64,000 bases of DNA, from positions 337,869 to 401,868 of the forward strand of contig DDTO01000006.1 of assembly GCA_002344135.1 (NCBI GenBank), in the 5' to 3' direction. Positions 1-7,892 of this stretch are shown here, piece after piece; position 1 is the first letter of the stretch, and each line of letters opens with the position of its first letter. The notes beneath the pieces are model-generated. The model was given only the letters and a program-made list of their open reading frames with translations. It made no database searches and had not been told where the DNA came from. The stretch comes from Chthonomonas sp. UBA2362. Lineage in GTDB: Bacteria > Armatimonadota > Fimbriimonadia > Fimbriimonadales > Fimbriimonadaceae. Both the position numbers and the translations under genes were made by a program.

Positions 1-45
1 CGCTGACCATCGACACGAGGCAGAGTATGCCCGATCGGTTGGGCT

Positions 46-51
46 CATAAT
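46..51 (+). promoter_or_regulatory. -10 box for the gene at 58, probably leaderless
   Basis: CATAAT lies 6 nt before the ATG at 58, so transcription would begin at or next to the start codon. No Shine-Dalgarno sequence precedes this ATG. No convincing -35 is visible in the short upstream stretch. The same geometry recurs at six other genes in the window, which is why it is called. Confidence 0.4.
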
Positions 52-57
52 CGAGCG

Positions 58-390
58 ATGGAGATTGCTCTCCTCGTCGTCGCCGTCCTCATCGCGCTGA
101 TCTGCGCCATCGCCATGATGGCCCTAGCCAAACAGGTTCGTGCCCTCACCGCGCAGATCGAGTCGCTGGAGGGGCAGGTGGTTCGCCTGACCGAGCAGGT
201 GCAGGAGCAGGAATCCCGGTTGGAGTCGCTCGATCGCGAGCCGGCGTCTTCCGGGATCGTTCCCCTCGTCTCGTCGCTCTCGAAGTCCGACGGAAAAAGC
301 GCGTTTCCGGCACTAGCCCTACTCGGAATCCGCCTACTTGCGGCATACTTACAGCGGAGGCGCGCGAAAGCGCCCGAATCATCGATTTAA
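58..390 (+). CDS. Small single-pass membrane protein with coiled coil
   Basis: This 110-residue protein has an N-terminal hydrophobic segment (about residues 3-25). A charged heptad-like stretch rich in Glu/Gln/Leu follows (about 28-65) and is predicted to form a coiled coil. The tail is basic and contains a second short hydrophobic patch (LALLGIRLLAAYL). The product looks like a small inner-membrane protein whose helix projects into the cytoplasm or periplasm. I do not recognise a family. It sits 12 nt upstream of the YtxH-like gene and probably shares its transcript. The ATG at 58 lacks a Shine-Dalgarno sequence but is preceded by a close -10 box. Confidence 0.6.
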   Translation: MEIALLVVAVLIALICAIAMMALAKQVRALTAQIESLEGQVVRLTEQVQEQESRLESLDREPASSGIVPLVSSLSKSDGKSAFPALALLGIRLLAAYLQRRRAKAPESSI

Positions 391-402
391 GGAGGCTGAA
401 AC

Positions 403-636
403 ATGGCTGATTCCGACGATAAGAATGTGTTGGTCTATTTGCTGGCCGGATTTGGACTGGGCGCGCTAATTGGCGCCGCGGCTGGATTGCTGTTTGCTCC
501 CAAGCCGGGCAGCGAGTTACGCGGCGACATCTCGGGCAAGGTGAAGGAACTCAAGGACAAGACCGGGAACTGGATCGCCGAGCAGAAAGCGAAACGACAG
601 GGCGCCCTCGCCGGCGCCGATGATGCGGGAGCGTAA
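403..636 (+). CDS. YtxH-domain small membrane protein
   Basis: A 77-residue protein with one glycine/alanine-rich transmembrane helix (about residues 9-31) that runs directly into FAPKPGSELR. This is the hallmark of the YtxH/general-stress family, where a Gly-rich helix is followed by APxxGxELR. A Lys-rich amphipathic helix follows. Family members are small stress-linked membrane proteins of unclear mechanism. The start is well supported: AAGGAGG lies 7 nt before the ATG. The gene follows another small membrane protein and is separated from the photolyase gene by a strong hairpin, so the two small genes probably form their own unit. Confidence 0.8.
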   Translation: MADSDDKNVLVYLLAGFGLGALIGAAAGLLFAPKPGSELRGDISGKVKELKDKTGNWIAEQKAKRQGALAGADDAGA

Positions 637-651
637 CCCGCCGTAGTATTC

Positions 652-678
652 GGAGGGCCGGACAAGTCCGGCCCCTCC
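652..678 (+). other. Strong hairpin between ytxH-like gene and photolyase start
   Basis: GGAGGGCCGGAC pairs with GTCCGGCCCCTCC around an AA loop, with one bulged base. The stem ends 3 nt before the photolyase ATG at 682. No T-run follows, so it is not a textbook intrinsic terminator. It could still slow transcription leaving the ytxH-like gene, or fold over the start of the photolyase mRNA. The only purine-rich SD-like motif upstream lies inside the stem and is too far from the ATG. Confidence 0.55.
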
Positions 679-681
679 GAC

Positions 682-2094
682 ATGACTCAGCGAGTTCTTT
701 GCTGGATCAGGCGGGATCTCCGCCTGCACGACCACACCGCCCTCGCGATGGCAACCGCCGAAGCCCGGCAGGTGGCGGTCGTTTTCGTCTTCGACACGAC
801 GATCCTGGATGCGCTGCCCGACCGCGACGATCGGCGGGTCTCGTTCATCTATCGCGCCCTTTGCGAACTCGACGAGTCGCTGAGGGCTCGCGGGTCCAGG
901 CTGATCGTCCTTCATGGCGACCCGGTCCGCGAAATCCCGAGCTTGGCCGATCGGCTCGACGTCCAGGCGGTGTATGCGGCTCGAGACTACGAGCCCTACG
1001 CCATTCGCCGCGACGAAGCAGTGGCAAGGAGCCTCTCTGAGCGGGGCCGCCAATTCAGACTGGCGAAGGATCAGGTCATCTTCGAGGCACTGGAGGTCGC
1101 CACCCGCCATGGAGCGGCTTACGGCGTCTACACGCCCTATCGTAAGGCTTGGCGCGAACGGCTGGCTCCGAGTGACTTGGCGTCGCGTGAGCCGGACCTT
1201 GCGCGCCTGTGGCCCGCAGACGACGCTTGGCCGGCGATGCCGAATCTGAACGCGTTGGGCTTCCAGGAGGTACCGATTTGGCTGGGTGCTGGGGAACGAG
1301 CGGCGATGGCTCGGCTGAACGAGTTCGAGGAGAGGATGGCGAGTTATGCCGAGGAAAGGGGTTTTCCAGCGCTCTCCGCCACGTCGGGCCTCTCCGCACA
1401 TCTGCGGTTCGGCACGGTCTCTGTGCGCGAGTGCTTTCGACGGGCGCTCGCTCGCGAAGGCGACGGACCCCGAGTCTGGGCCGACGAGTTGATTTGGCGT
1501 GAGTTCTATCAGATGATCCTGGCCACCCGACCGGATGTGGTCGAGCATGCCTTCAAGCCCGACTTCGACCGGATCGCGTGGCCGGGGACCGACTCGGAGT
1601 TCGATGCGTGGCGAGAGGGGCGCACCGGCTATCCCCTGGTGGACGGGGCCATGCGTTGCCTCAAGGCGACAGGATGGATGCATAACCGGCTTCGCATGGT
1701 CTGTGCCTCCTTTCTCGTCAAGGACCTGCTGGTCGATTGGCGAAAGGGGGAAGCCCATTTCGCGCGGTACCTGCTCGACTATGACCTTGCTCAGAACAAC
1801 GGCGGATGGCAGTGGTGTGCGAGCACCGGCGCCGACGCTCAGCCACACTTTCGGATCTTCAACCCGGTTCTGCAGTCTCGCAAGTTCGATCCTGACGGCC
1901 GATTCATCTGCGAATGGTGCCCCGAACTCGCCGGTTTCGAAGCCCACGCGATTCACTGGCCCGCAGACGCCGGACCCCTGGAACAGATCGCAGCAGGATG
2001 TCGGATCGGCGCGGACTATCCGTCGCCGATCGTCGATCATTCGGAGCGCCGGCGGATCGCGCTGGATCTGCTCGCCTCTGCGACAAGAGGCTAG
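682..2094 (+). CDS. phrB: Deoxyribodipyrimidine photolyase (class I CPD photolyase)
   Basis: This flavoenzyme uses blue light to split cyclobutane pyrimidine dimers in DNA. The 470 residues match the usual class I length. The N-terminal Rossmann antenna domain begins with LCWIRRDLRLHDHTAL. The FAD-binding helical domain contains WADELIWREFYQMIL, the region TGYPLVDGAMRCL, HNRLRMVCASFLVKDL and the C-terminal NGGWQWCASTGADAQP with FRIFNPVLQ. These are the standard FAD and DNA contact blocks. A photolyase rather than a cryptochrome is favoured by the family-typical C-terminus with no extension. The stop codon overlaps by 4 nt the 3' end of the convergent gene at 2091-2444. No SD precedes the ATG; a hairpin does. 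Confidence 0.95.
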   Translation: MTQRVLCWIRRDLRLHDHTALAMATAEARQVAVVFVFDTTILDALPDRDDRRVSFIYRALCELDESLRARGSRLIVLHGDPVREIPSLADRLDVQAVYAARDYEPYAIRRDEAVARSLSERGRQFRLAKDQVIFEALEVATRHGAAYGVYTPYRKAWRERLAPSDLASREPDLARLWPADDAWPAMPNLNALGFQEVPIWLGAGERAAMARLNEFEERMASYAEERGFPALSATSGLSAHLRFGTVSVRECFRRALAREGDGPRVWADELIWREFYQMILATRPDVVEHAFKPDFDRIAWPGTDSEFDAWREGRTGYPLVDGAMRCLKATGWMHNRLRMVCASFLVKDLLVDWRKGEAHFARYLLDYDLAQNNGGWQWCASTGADAQPHFRIFNPVLQSRKFDPDGRFICEWCPELAGFEAHAIHWPADAGPLEQIAAGCRIGADYPSPIVDHSERRRIALDLLASATRG

Positions 2095-2444
2095 GAGAGA
2101 TACCTCTCGCCGTCCTCGGGCGGCAGGATCGGATCGACTCGCAAGAGATTCAAGAAGAGGCCGGTGGGGAAGGCGGCGAGGATGGACATGAGCAGCGTCG
2201 CCAGCCAGCCCGTGACGTTTCCGACCTGAGCCGCGTAAACTTCGCCCTCGGACACTTCGAGCACGACCTTTCGCCGGGCCCAGGTGTTGTCGAATTCAAT
2301 CTCATGCTGACCGGGGGTCAAGTCGATATCGATCACGTTGCCGTAATTGAGGGAGGCCACTTGTCGCCCGTCCACACGCACCAGGATGAAGCGACTTCGG
2401 ACATCGCGATCGGCGTTTCGTTCGACGTGGAGGCGGGCCGCCAT
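2091..2444 (-). CDS. Small membrane protein with PEGA-like beta domain
   Basis: The first ~75 of 117 residues look like a small beta sandwich (VRVDGRQVASL, LTPGQHEIEF) of the PEGA/DUF2846 style, in which a short beta domain presents a ligand- or wall-facing surface. A hydrophobic segment follows (about residues 80-103, WLATLLMSILAAFPTGLFL), and the protein ends shortly after it. This would be a tail-anchored or hairpin membrane protein. AGGAAGAG lies just upstream of the ATG. The function is unknown. It is divergent from acpS and convergent with the photolyase gene. Confidence 0.6.
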   Translation of the reverse strand: MAARLHVERNADRDVRSRFILVRVDGRQVASLNYGNVIDIDLTPGQHEIEFDNTWARRKVVLEVSEGEVYAAQVGNVTGWLATLLMSILAAFPTGLFLNLLRVDPILPPEDGERYLS

Positions 2445-2485
2445 CGGTCTCTTCCTACTATCGCAAATTCGGCACTGTTCGCGCG

Positions 2486-2491
2486 TAGGTT
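2486..2491 (+). promoter_or_regulatory. -10 box for acpS, probably leaderless
   Basis: TAGGTT ends 6 nt before the acpS ATG at 2498. No Shine-Dalgarno site is present between them. The box is imperfect against TATAAT but the spacing matches the other leaderless candidates. Confidence 0.35.
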
Positions 2492-2497
2492 CTCTCG

Positions 2498-2839
2498 ATG
2501 ATTCGGGCGATCGGGATCGACATCGTGGACGTGCGCCGGATCGAGCAGGCGATGCGGCGCCCGGGCTTCCTGGAGCGGATTCTCACCCAGCGAGAGCAGG
2601 CATACTGCAACACCCCACAGCGAGTCGCCGGGCGCTGGGCGGCCAAGGAGGCGGCGATGAAGTGCCTTCCGAGCAGTGCGGCCTTTCGGCAAATCGAAGT
2701 GCTCGTCGGCGAACGTGGAGAGCCGGTTCTGAGCCTCGAACCTGGCCTTTCGCCACCAGGAGGGCGGTGGCTCGTCACGATCAGCCACGAGCGAGGCTAT
2801 GCCGCCGCGGTCGTGATCCTGGAGACCGTTGAACCTTAA
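2498..2839 (+). CDS. acpS: Holo-[acyl-carrier-protein] synthase
   Basis: AcpS transfers 4'-phosphopantetheine from CoA to a serine of apo-ACP and so activates fatty-acid and hence phospholipid and LPS synthesis in the cytoplasm. The 113-residue length is normal. The N-terminal block GIDIVDVRRIE carries the Mg-binding Asp, and GRWAAKEAAMK carries the second catalytic Glu/Lys pair. The C-terminus ISHERGYAAAVVI is the usual closing strand. The gene stands alone between a divergent small gene and pspA. Its start lacks an SD and appears leaderless. Confidence 0.93.
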   Translation: MIRAIGIDIVDVRRIEQAMRRPGFLERILTQREQAYCNTPQRVAGRWAAKEAAMKCLPSSAAFRQIEVLVGERGEPVLSLEPGLSPPGGRWLVTISHERGYAAAVVILETVEP

Positions 2840-2864
2840 GTCCTTCTAGTTCGAGCCTACTGTG

Positions 2865-2870
2865 TATAAT
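2865..2870 (+). promoter_or_regulatory. -10 box of the pspA-family gene
   Basis: A perfect TATAAT lies 34 nt before the ATG at 2905, with a GGAG Shine-Dalgarno in between. No good -35 is seen at 17 bp. A PspF/sigma-54-type GG-N10-GC site is not visible either, so regulation is probably not of the E. coli type. Confidence 0.5.
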
Positions 2871-2904
2871 GCGAACGGCCTAGAATAAGGCTAACGGAGA
2901 AAGA

Positions 2905-3675
2905 ATGAAGCGGTTTTTTGCCTGGCTGCGTGCCCTTTTCAATCGCGGGATGGATAAGCTCGAGGATCCCGAGATCATGCTCGACCAGGCTCGGCGGGAC
3001 ATGCAGCAAGCGCTCACCGCCAACCGCGAGAAAGCGGTGCAAGCCATCGCCCAAAAGAACCGACTCCAGGGCATGCTCGACGAGCAAGAGCGGAAGGCTC
3101 AGCAGATGGAGCAGCAAGCGGTCACCGCCCTCAAACAGGGGAATCGTGATCTCGCCCGCCAGTTCCTCCGGGAGAAGGCGACGACCGACCAGACGATCGA
3201 GACCTTGCGTGGCACGCTCGCCCAGGCGGTCGAGACGGTCGAGGCGGTGAAGATCGCCATCAAGCGCCAAGAAGAGGAAACTCGGCGCAAGACGGCCGAA
3301 GCCCTCGCCATGAAGGCGCAGTGGAAGCAGGCCCAAATCCAGTCCAGCATCAGCAAGGCCCTCGAGGGTCTGACGTTCGAAAGCGAATACGAAGGTTCTT
3401 TCGCCGCGGCTCGCGACAAGATCAAGGACAAGCAGGCCGAAGCCTCCGCCCGCCAGGAAATGATGGCGAGCAGCCTCACCGGCAAGATGATGCAGATGGA
3501 AGACACGGCGATGGACTACGCCGCCGACGAAGAACTGAGGAAACTGGAGGAGCGGCTCGGCCTCGGCACGGCGCCGGTCACCGAAGGCACCGAACTCAAG
3601 ACCGATACGGTCGCGGATGTGGATTCAGAACTCGCCGAACTCGAGAAACGAATTCAAGGCACCCAGGGCAGTTGA
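2905..3675 (+). CDS. pspA: PspA/IM30 (Vipp1) family membrane-remodelling protein
   Basis: A 256-residue, almost wholly helical, highly charged protein with the PspA/IM30 layout. It has a short amphipathic N-terminal helix (MKRFFAWLRALFNRGMDKLEDP), then DPEIMLDQARRDMQQAL and long coiled-coil helices to about residue 215. Family members assemble into ESCRT-III-like rods or rings that bind and repair the inner membrane under stress. The C-terminal ~45 residues are a loosely conserved tail (KLEERLGLG and a final helix). It is monocistronic and its 3' end overlaps by 22 bp the convergent aat gene. The GGAG ribosome site supports the ATG. Confidence 0.9.
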   Translation: MKRFFAWLRALFNRGMDKLEDPEIMLDQARRDMQQALTANREKAVQAIAQKNRLQGMLDEQERKAQQMEQQAVTALKQGNRDLARQFLREKATTDQTIETLRGTLAQAVETVEAVKIAIKRQEEETRRKTAEALAMKAQWKQAQIQSSISKALEGLTFESEYEGSFAAARDKIKDKQAEASARQEMMASSLTGKMMQMEDTAMDYAADEELRKLEERLGLGTAPVTEGTELKTDTVADVDSELAELEKRIQGTQGS

Positions 3676-4277
3676 ACCCCCGGCGGGAGGGCCCACGATC
3701 CTCGTACAGCCTGCCCTTCGAGCGCACTCTTCAGGAGATGCTTGAAGCGTTGATCGCTGATCTCGTACGCGCCTAAAGAGGCAAGATGTGGGTTCATGAC
3801 TTGGGCGTCGAAGAGGGTGATACCCATGTCTCGACTGCGGTGGATCATCGCCCATAGCGCCACCTTGCTGGCGTTGGTCGCTCGGTGGAACATCGATTCG
3901 GCGGCAAGATAGCCACCGAAGTTGACGCCGTACACTCCTCCGACCAGTTCGCCATCGAGCCGGCACTCGGCGCAGTGTGCCCAGCCTTCATAGAAGGCGA
4001 GGGTGTACGCCCTCACGAAGTCCTCGCTGAGCCAATTGTCGCTCGGCCGGAAACAGCCACGAATCACGGCCTCGAAGTCGGTGTCGAACGAAATCTCGAA
4101 CCGATTCGAGCGAATGACGCGCCGTAGGGAGCGCGAGACGTGAATGCCCTCGATCGGGAACAGGGCGCGTCGGAGCGGCCGAAACCAGCCGATGTCGCCG
4201 TCGTCCATCGTCATCGGAAACAGCCCCTCGCTATATCCCAGCCGGAGGACGTGCGGCGTCAATTCTTCGCCGGTCAT
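3654..4277 (-). CDS. aat: Leucyl/phenylalanyl-tRNA--protein transferase
   Basis: Aat adds Leu or Phe from aminoacyl-tRNA to proteins with N-terminal Arg/Lys, marking them for ClpS-ClpAP degradation (bacterial N-end rule). Conserved blocks are present: LRLGYSEGLFPM near the N-terminus, GWFRPLRRALFPIEG, VSRSLRRVIRS, and the GVYGVNFGGYLAAESMFH core with FDAQVMNPHLASLGA. About 207 residues is usual. I chose ATG 4277 because it overlaps the methyltransferase stop as ATGA, which suggests coupling. A GTG at 4292 would add five residues. It is the last gene of a three-gene minus-strand run. Confidence 0.93.
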   Translation of the reverse strand: MTGEELTPHVLRLGYSEGLFPMTMDDGDIGWFRPLRRALFPIEGIHVSRSLRRVIRSNRFEISFDTDFEAVIRGCFRPSDNWLSEDFVRAYTLAFYEGWAHCAECRLDGELVGGVYGVNFGGYLAAESMFHRATNASKVALWAMIHRSRDMGITLFDAQVMNPHLASLGAYEISDQRFKHLLKSALEGQAVRGSWALPPGVQLPWVP

Positions 4278-5005
4278 GCGCCCTTCTGCCACTCGGCAAC
4301 ATAGAAGAACGGAACTCGGAGATTTTGGGCCAACCCTGGAGCGGCACGAATGGCCTGCCGGCTCGGCGCGGGTTCTTCGAACCGGCGCAGGATCATTCCA
4401 GCACCCAAGAACGCCTCGAAATAGGCTGACAAGGGCCGGTGGTAGTTCACGATGTCGAGTCCGCGCCAGGCGATGCGCTCCCCTCGCTCCTCGAGGTAGT
4501 CGTCAACGGGGTAGTGAAGGTATTCGCCGTTCGTCCCTTTGTGCCACCCGGTCATTCGGGCGGTGACGAAGGGGTTGAGATTGGCGACGACGAGGCGCCC
4601 CTGCGGACGGAGGATGCGGGCCATCTCGGCGATCGCCTCTCGGTATCCTTCGATATCGACGAGCGTGACGTAGGTGACCACGAGGTCGGTCTCGCCGCTC
4701 ACGAGGGGAATCTCCTCCGCCCGAGCGAGGACGTAGCGCGGCGATCCGGCCTTGCGGGAGGCGACCCGGATCAAGCCTCGGGTGGGATCGATGCCGATCA
4801 CGCTGGCGCCGCGCTTAGCCAGCATCCGGGCAAACCGACCCTCTCCGCACCCGATGTCGGCCACTCTCGCGCCATGGACGTCGCCGCAAACCCTGAGCAT
4901 GACGGGGTCGAGGAGCAGGTCGCGGTTCTTGTCCCCTTCCTCGACGAAGGCAGCCCATGCATCGGCCGAGTCTTCCCAAAGGTCTTGAGGCTTCACGGCT
5001 CCCAT
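4274..5005 (-). CDS. Class I SAM-dependent methyltransferase
   Basis: A 243-residue Rossmann methyltransferase of the Methyltransf_11/UbiE-like type. Motif I is VADIGCGEGRFARML, motif II is VIGIDPTRGLI, and the acidic loop and motif IV are seen in LVVTYVTLVDIEGYREAI followed by ILRPQGRLVVANLNP. The N-terminal LWEDSADAWAAFVEEGDKNR resembles small-molecule methyltransferases. The substrate is unknown. I take ATG 5005, just after the upstream TPR gene's TAA. A further 24 codons are open upstream but lie inside that gene. Translation is likely coupled on both sides (TPR gene upstream, aat downstream). Confidence 0.85.
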   Translation of the reverse strand: MGAVKPQDLWEDSADAWAAFVEEGDKNRDLLLDPVMLRVCGDVHGARVADIGCGEGRFARMLAKRGASVIGIDPTRGLIRVASRKAGSPRYVLARAEEIPLVSGETDLVVTYVTLVDIEGYREAIAEMARILRPQGRLVVANLNPFVTARMTGWHKGTNGEYLHYPVDDYLEERGERIAWRGLDIVNYHRPLSAYFEAFLGAGMILRRFEEPAPSRQAIRAAPGLAQNLRVPFFYVAEWQKGA

Positions 5006-5006
5006 T

Positions 5007-6368
5007 TTAGGCCGGAAGGAGGTCGATCGGCGAATAGGCGACGCCCCGGGCAAAGAGATCGGCGAACGTCGATTCACCCAAGTGGGAGCGCGCGGCTCCA
5101 GTCAGCCGGTCTTGAGCGGCAATCTGAGCCGGCGTCATCTGGAGAGCCAGAGATTCGCGCTGCGAGTCGAAGCAGCCGAGCAGGGTGGCGAGTTCGCCCC
5201 AACGTTCATCGTAGGCCAAGAACTCAGCCCAGGATTCGAGCGCGAAGGCATTCGCGAGGGGTTCGCTCGCCCGTCGACGCAACTCGGACGACTGCCGAAA
5301 GATCGCTTCACCCGTGTCTCGCTCTCCCAACTTGAGGGTCGCCTCCCCGAGGCTTGCCAATGTCCACGCTTGCATTCTCTCGTTTCCGATCGAGTCGAAC
5401 AGCTCCAGCGCGAGCCGGTAGAGTTCGATAGCGTCGGTGTGTTCACCGTGGTCGGCGAGCATCAGACCGAGGTTGTAAAGCGAGAGGGCCTCGCCTTCGG
5501 GATCGCTCACTCGCCGAAAGACGGCCCTCGATTCCTCGTAGACGAGCCGGGCTTCTTCGTCCCGCCCGGTATAGCGCTCGAGATTCCCCAAGTTCAGGAG
5601 CATCGTTCCGTAGGCGTAGCTCGGCCCTCCTGGCCGAAAGAGGTCCAGCGCTTCGGCATAGCACTTCCTCGCCGCGTCGAATTCGCCCACGTTGTTCAGC
5701 AGCATCCCAAGATTGTTGAGAGTGCGCCCGACCGCATCCTCGTCCCCTATGGTGCGGCGGAGCTCGAGGGCGCGGACCAGATGGCTCCTCGCGCGGTCGG
5801 TATCGCCGCGGAAAGTCGCCAGGACGCCAGCCGCGCTGCGGACCGCCGCAAGCTGCCGGGGATCTCCCGAATCATCTCCACTGGCCTTCTCCAAGAAGGT
5901 GAGACCCTCGAGTGAGAGGCCCTTGCGGGACCAGTACTTCCACACGGAAACGCAAATGGCTCGGGCCGTCCGGCAGCATTCTGGATCGGCCTTTCGCGCA
6001 AGGAGGTAGTCCACCGCTCCGCGGACGTTATCACGCTCTCGCTCGATCAAGTCCATCCATTCCGCCTGGTGGGGACCACTCAGCCCCTCTTCTGCCTCCG
6101 CAAGCAGGGTAGCGATATGGAGCGCATGGCGTCTCGATACGGCCTCGAGTTCACTAGCTGACGCGAGGCGATCGCGCCCGTAGTTTCGAACGGATTCGAG
6201 TAGGCCGTATCGCCCATTCTCATACAAAACGAGCGACTTTTCGACCAGCGAGCCGAGCAGATCGACAATCTCGCCTCGATGCAGGTCGGGCTGGTTCGGC
6301 ACGTCATAGAATATGGCAGGTTCCCATCCGCGCGCGAGAACCCTGCGATCGAGGCTCGTTGGTGCCAT
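5007..6368 (-). CDS. TPR protein resembling the C-terminal half of an AfsR/STAND regulator
   Basis: Residues about 30-75 (VDLLGSLVEKSLV, YGLLESVRNYGRDRLA) match the winged-helix end of the NB-ARC module in AfsR/SARP/LAL-type STAND regulators. They are followed by the helical region ERDNVRGAVDYLL and about six tetratricopeptide-like repeats (for example VGRTLNNLGMLLNNVGEFD and MLLNLGNLERYTGR). The P-loop ATPase and any DNA-binding or kinase domain normally found before this point are absent. The frame upstream is closed by a TGA about 60 nt before the ATG. It is therefore a 453-residue headless form, either a remnant or an adaptor. It leads a run with the methyltransferase and aat. Confidence 0.7.
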   Translation of the reverse strand: MAPTSLDRRVLARGWEPAIFYDVPNQPDLHRGEIVDLLGSLVEKSLVLYENGRYGLLESVRNYGRDRLASASELEAVSRRHALHIATLLAEAEEGLSGPHQAEWMDLIERERDNVRGAVDYLLARKADPECCRTARAICVSVWKYWSRKGLSLEGLTFLEKASGDDSGDPRQLAAVRSAAGVLATFRGDTDRARSHLVRALELRRTIGDEDAVGRTLNNLGMLLNNVGEFDAARKCYAEALDLFRPGGPSYAYGTMLLNLGNLERYTGRDEEARLVYEESRAVFRRVSDPEGEALSLYNLGLMLADHGEHTDAIELYRLALELFDSIGNERMQAWTLASLGEATLKLGERDTGEAIFRQSSELRRRASEPLANAFALESWAEFLAYDERWGELATLLGCFDSQRESLALQMTPAQIAAQDRLTGAARSHLGESTFADLFARGVAYSPIDLLPA

Positions 6369-6429
6369 AATCTTGGGGAAAAGTTGCGCATAACTCGTGC
6401 AACACGCTCATGGATGAGGCGTCGAACTG

Positions 6430-7866
6430 ATGAAAGGCTGGATGAAGAAGATCTTTTTCGTACTTCTGGGGATTGTCGTGCTAATCGGCGCGGCGCTCTC
6501 GGTGATGGCGGCTCGGTATGAGCCGGTTTTCCGCCCGAACCTCAAGATCGGTCCGGTCGAGGTGGGCGGGCTGACTCCCGCTCAGGCATCGATCAAACTT
6601 CGACAGTGGTGGGAATCCGAGCGCATCCGGACGATCGCCCTCGATCATCCCGGGCTCGCGGCCCGGCCACCCCGGATGAGTTTGACGTCCCTCGGACTGG
6701 GGATCGACGACCAGGCGAGCATCGCCCAGATTCCCTTGGAGGAATTCTGGGATCGGGTCCAACGCAACGTGGGGCTCGAGAATGCTCCAGAGAAGACCTT
6801 CGACCTGGTTTACACCTACGATCCCTCGCGCTTATCGCCTCTAGCGAAGTTCGTCCGAGAAAACAGCGGTAAGCCATCGCCGGCCCAGGTGAAGTTCGAC
6901 TTCAAGACTCAAGCGATTACTCGCGTTCCGGAAAAGTCCACGTTAACGCTCGAAACTTCTCGAATGCGCGCTCTCGTTTTCGAGGCGCTGGAGCAGGGTT
7001 CGAACGAGATCGAACTGCCCCTCACCGAGACTCGGAAGCGATTGCCCGACGAGGATCTCGCGAAGGTAGCAACGGTGCAGTCGATCTTCTCGACCCGGTT
7101 TCCGACGGGAAAGGTCAGTCGCTGCGCGAACATTAAGTTGGCGGCCTCGAAAATCAACGGGACGATTCTGGCGCCCGGTGAAGAGTTCAGTTTCAATGGA
7201 GTTGTAGGGAGGCGAACAACGGCTGCGGGTTTCAAGGTCGCCGGCGTTTACAAGAACGGCAAGCACGATACGGACGTTGGTGGTGGGATCTGCCAAGTAA
7301 GTACGACTCTCTACAACGCGGTGGTCCGCAGCGACTTAGCAATCAAGAAACGCTCCAACCATTCGCTCCCCATCACTTACGTACCTCTCGGCCAGGATGC
7401 GACGGTCGATTACGATTCACACGACCTTGTTTTTCAGAATACGCTCGATCATCCGATCGCGATCTTCAGCCTTTATGAGCCCGGTAAACTCACATTCGCC
7501 ATTCTCGGCCAGAGGTTGCCTTACACGATAAAGCTCGAATCGGCTCGGCTGAGGTCGTGGGCCAACGGCACGAAGTATGTGCACGACGGCTCGCTCCCTC
7601 CTGGCAAACAGAAGGTCATCGAGAGGGGTGGCGGTGGCAGCGCATATGTCACCTACAAGATCACGATGCAGGATGGCAAGGTATTGAGCAGAGAAAAGCT
7701 GAATCAAAGCTACTATCGAGGCGGCCCCCGCATCGTCGCGATCAACAAATCGCCAACACCGAAAGCGCCGGCAACTACGCCGAATGCGACACCGGGCGTG
7801 CCTGTTCCCAAGCCCGCGACAGCGGGCGCTCCTCAGCCCGGCACACCGCCGTCTGCAAGCGGCTAG
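6430..7866 (+). CDS. VanW-family cell-wall protein
   Basis: The 478-residue product begins with a transmembrane or signal segment (about residues 5-25). A PG-binding-type region follows (about 35-190, including VGGLTPAQASIKLRQ). The VanW domain then runs from about 215 to 350, with FSTRFPTGKVSRCANIKL, ILAPGEEFSFN and the signature VGGGICQVSTTLYNAV. After it come a short G5-like beta segment (KITMQDGKVLSREKLNQSYY) and a Pro/Ala-rich tail. Proteins of this build (YoaR-like) are anchored outside the inner membrane and are thought to act on peptidoglycan, without a proven reaction. It is divergent from the TPR gene and convergent with the sigma-factor gene. Confidence 0.88.
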   Translation: MKGWMKKIFFVLLGIVVLIGAALSVMAARYEPVFRPNLKIGPVEVGGLTPAQASIKLRQWWESERIRTIALDHPGLAARPPRMSLTSLGLGIDDQASIAQIPLEEFWDRVQRNVGLENAPEKTFDLVYTYDPSRLSPLAKFVRENSGKPSPAQVKFDFKTQAITRVPEKSTLTLETSRMRALVFEALEQGSNEIELPLTETRKRLPDEDLAKVATVQSIFSTRFPTGKVSRCANIKLAASKINGTILAPGEEFSFNGVVGRRTTAAGFKVAGVYKNGKHDTDVGGGICQVSTTLYNAVVRSDLAIKKRSNHSLPITYVPLGQDATVDYDSHDLVFQNTLDHPIAIFSLYEPGKLTFAILGQRLPYTIKLESARLRSWANGTKYVHDGSLPPGKQKVIERGGGGSAYVTYKITMQDGKVLSREKLNQSYYRGGPRIVAINKSPTPKAPATTPNATPGVPVPKPATAGAPQPGTPPSASG

Positions 7867-7892
7867 CCGGACTGGGAAGGGGAAGGGCGCCT

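Noticed and set aside
517..2040. 507-codon open frame antisense to the photolyase gene
   Set aside because: It mirrors the codon pattern of phrB, has no start signal or recognisable motif, and such long antisense frames are common at this GC content. The same holds for 8492-10249 and 10349-12052 (minus), and 38013-39449 and 57285-59033 (plus).
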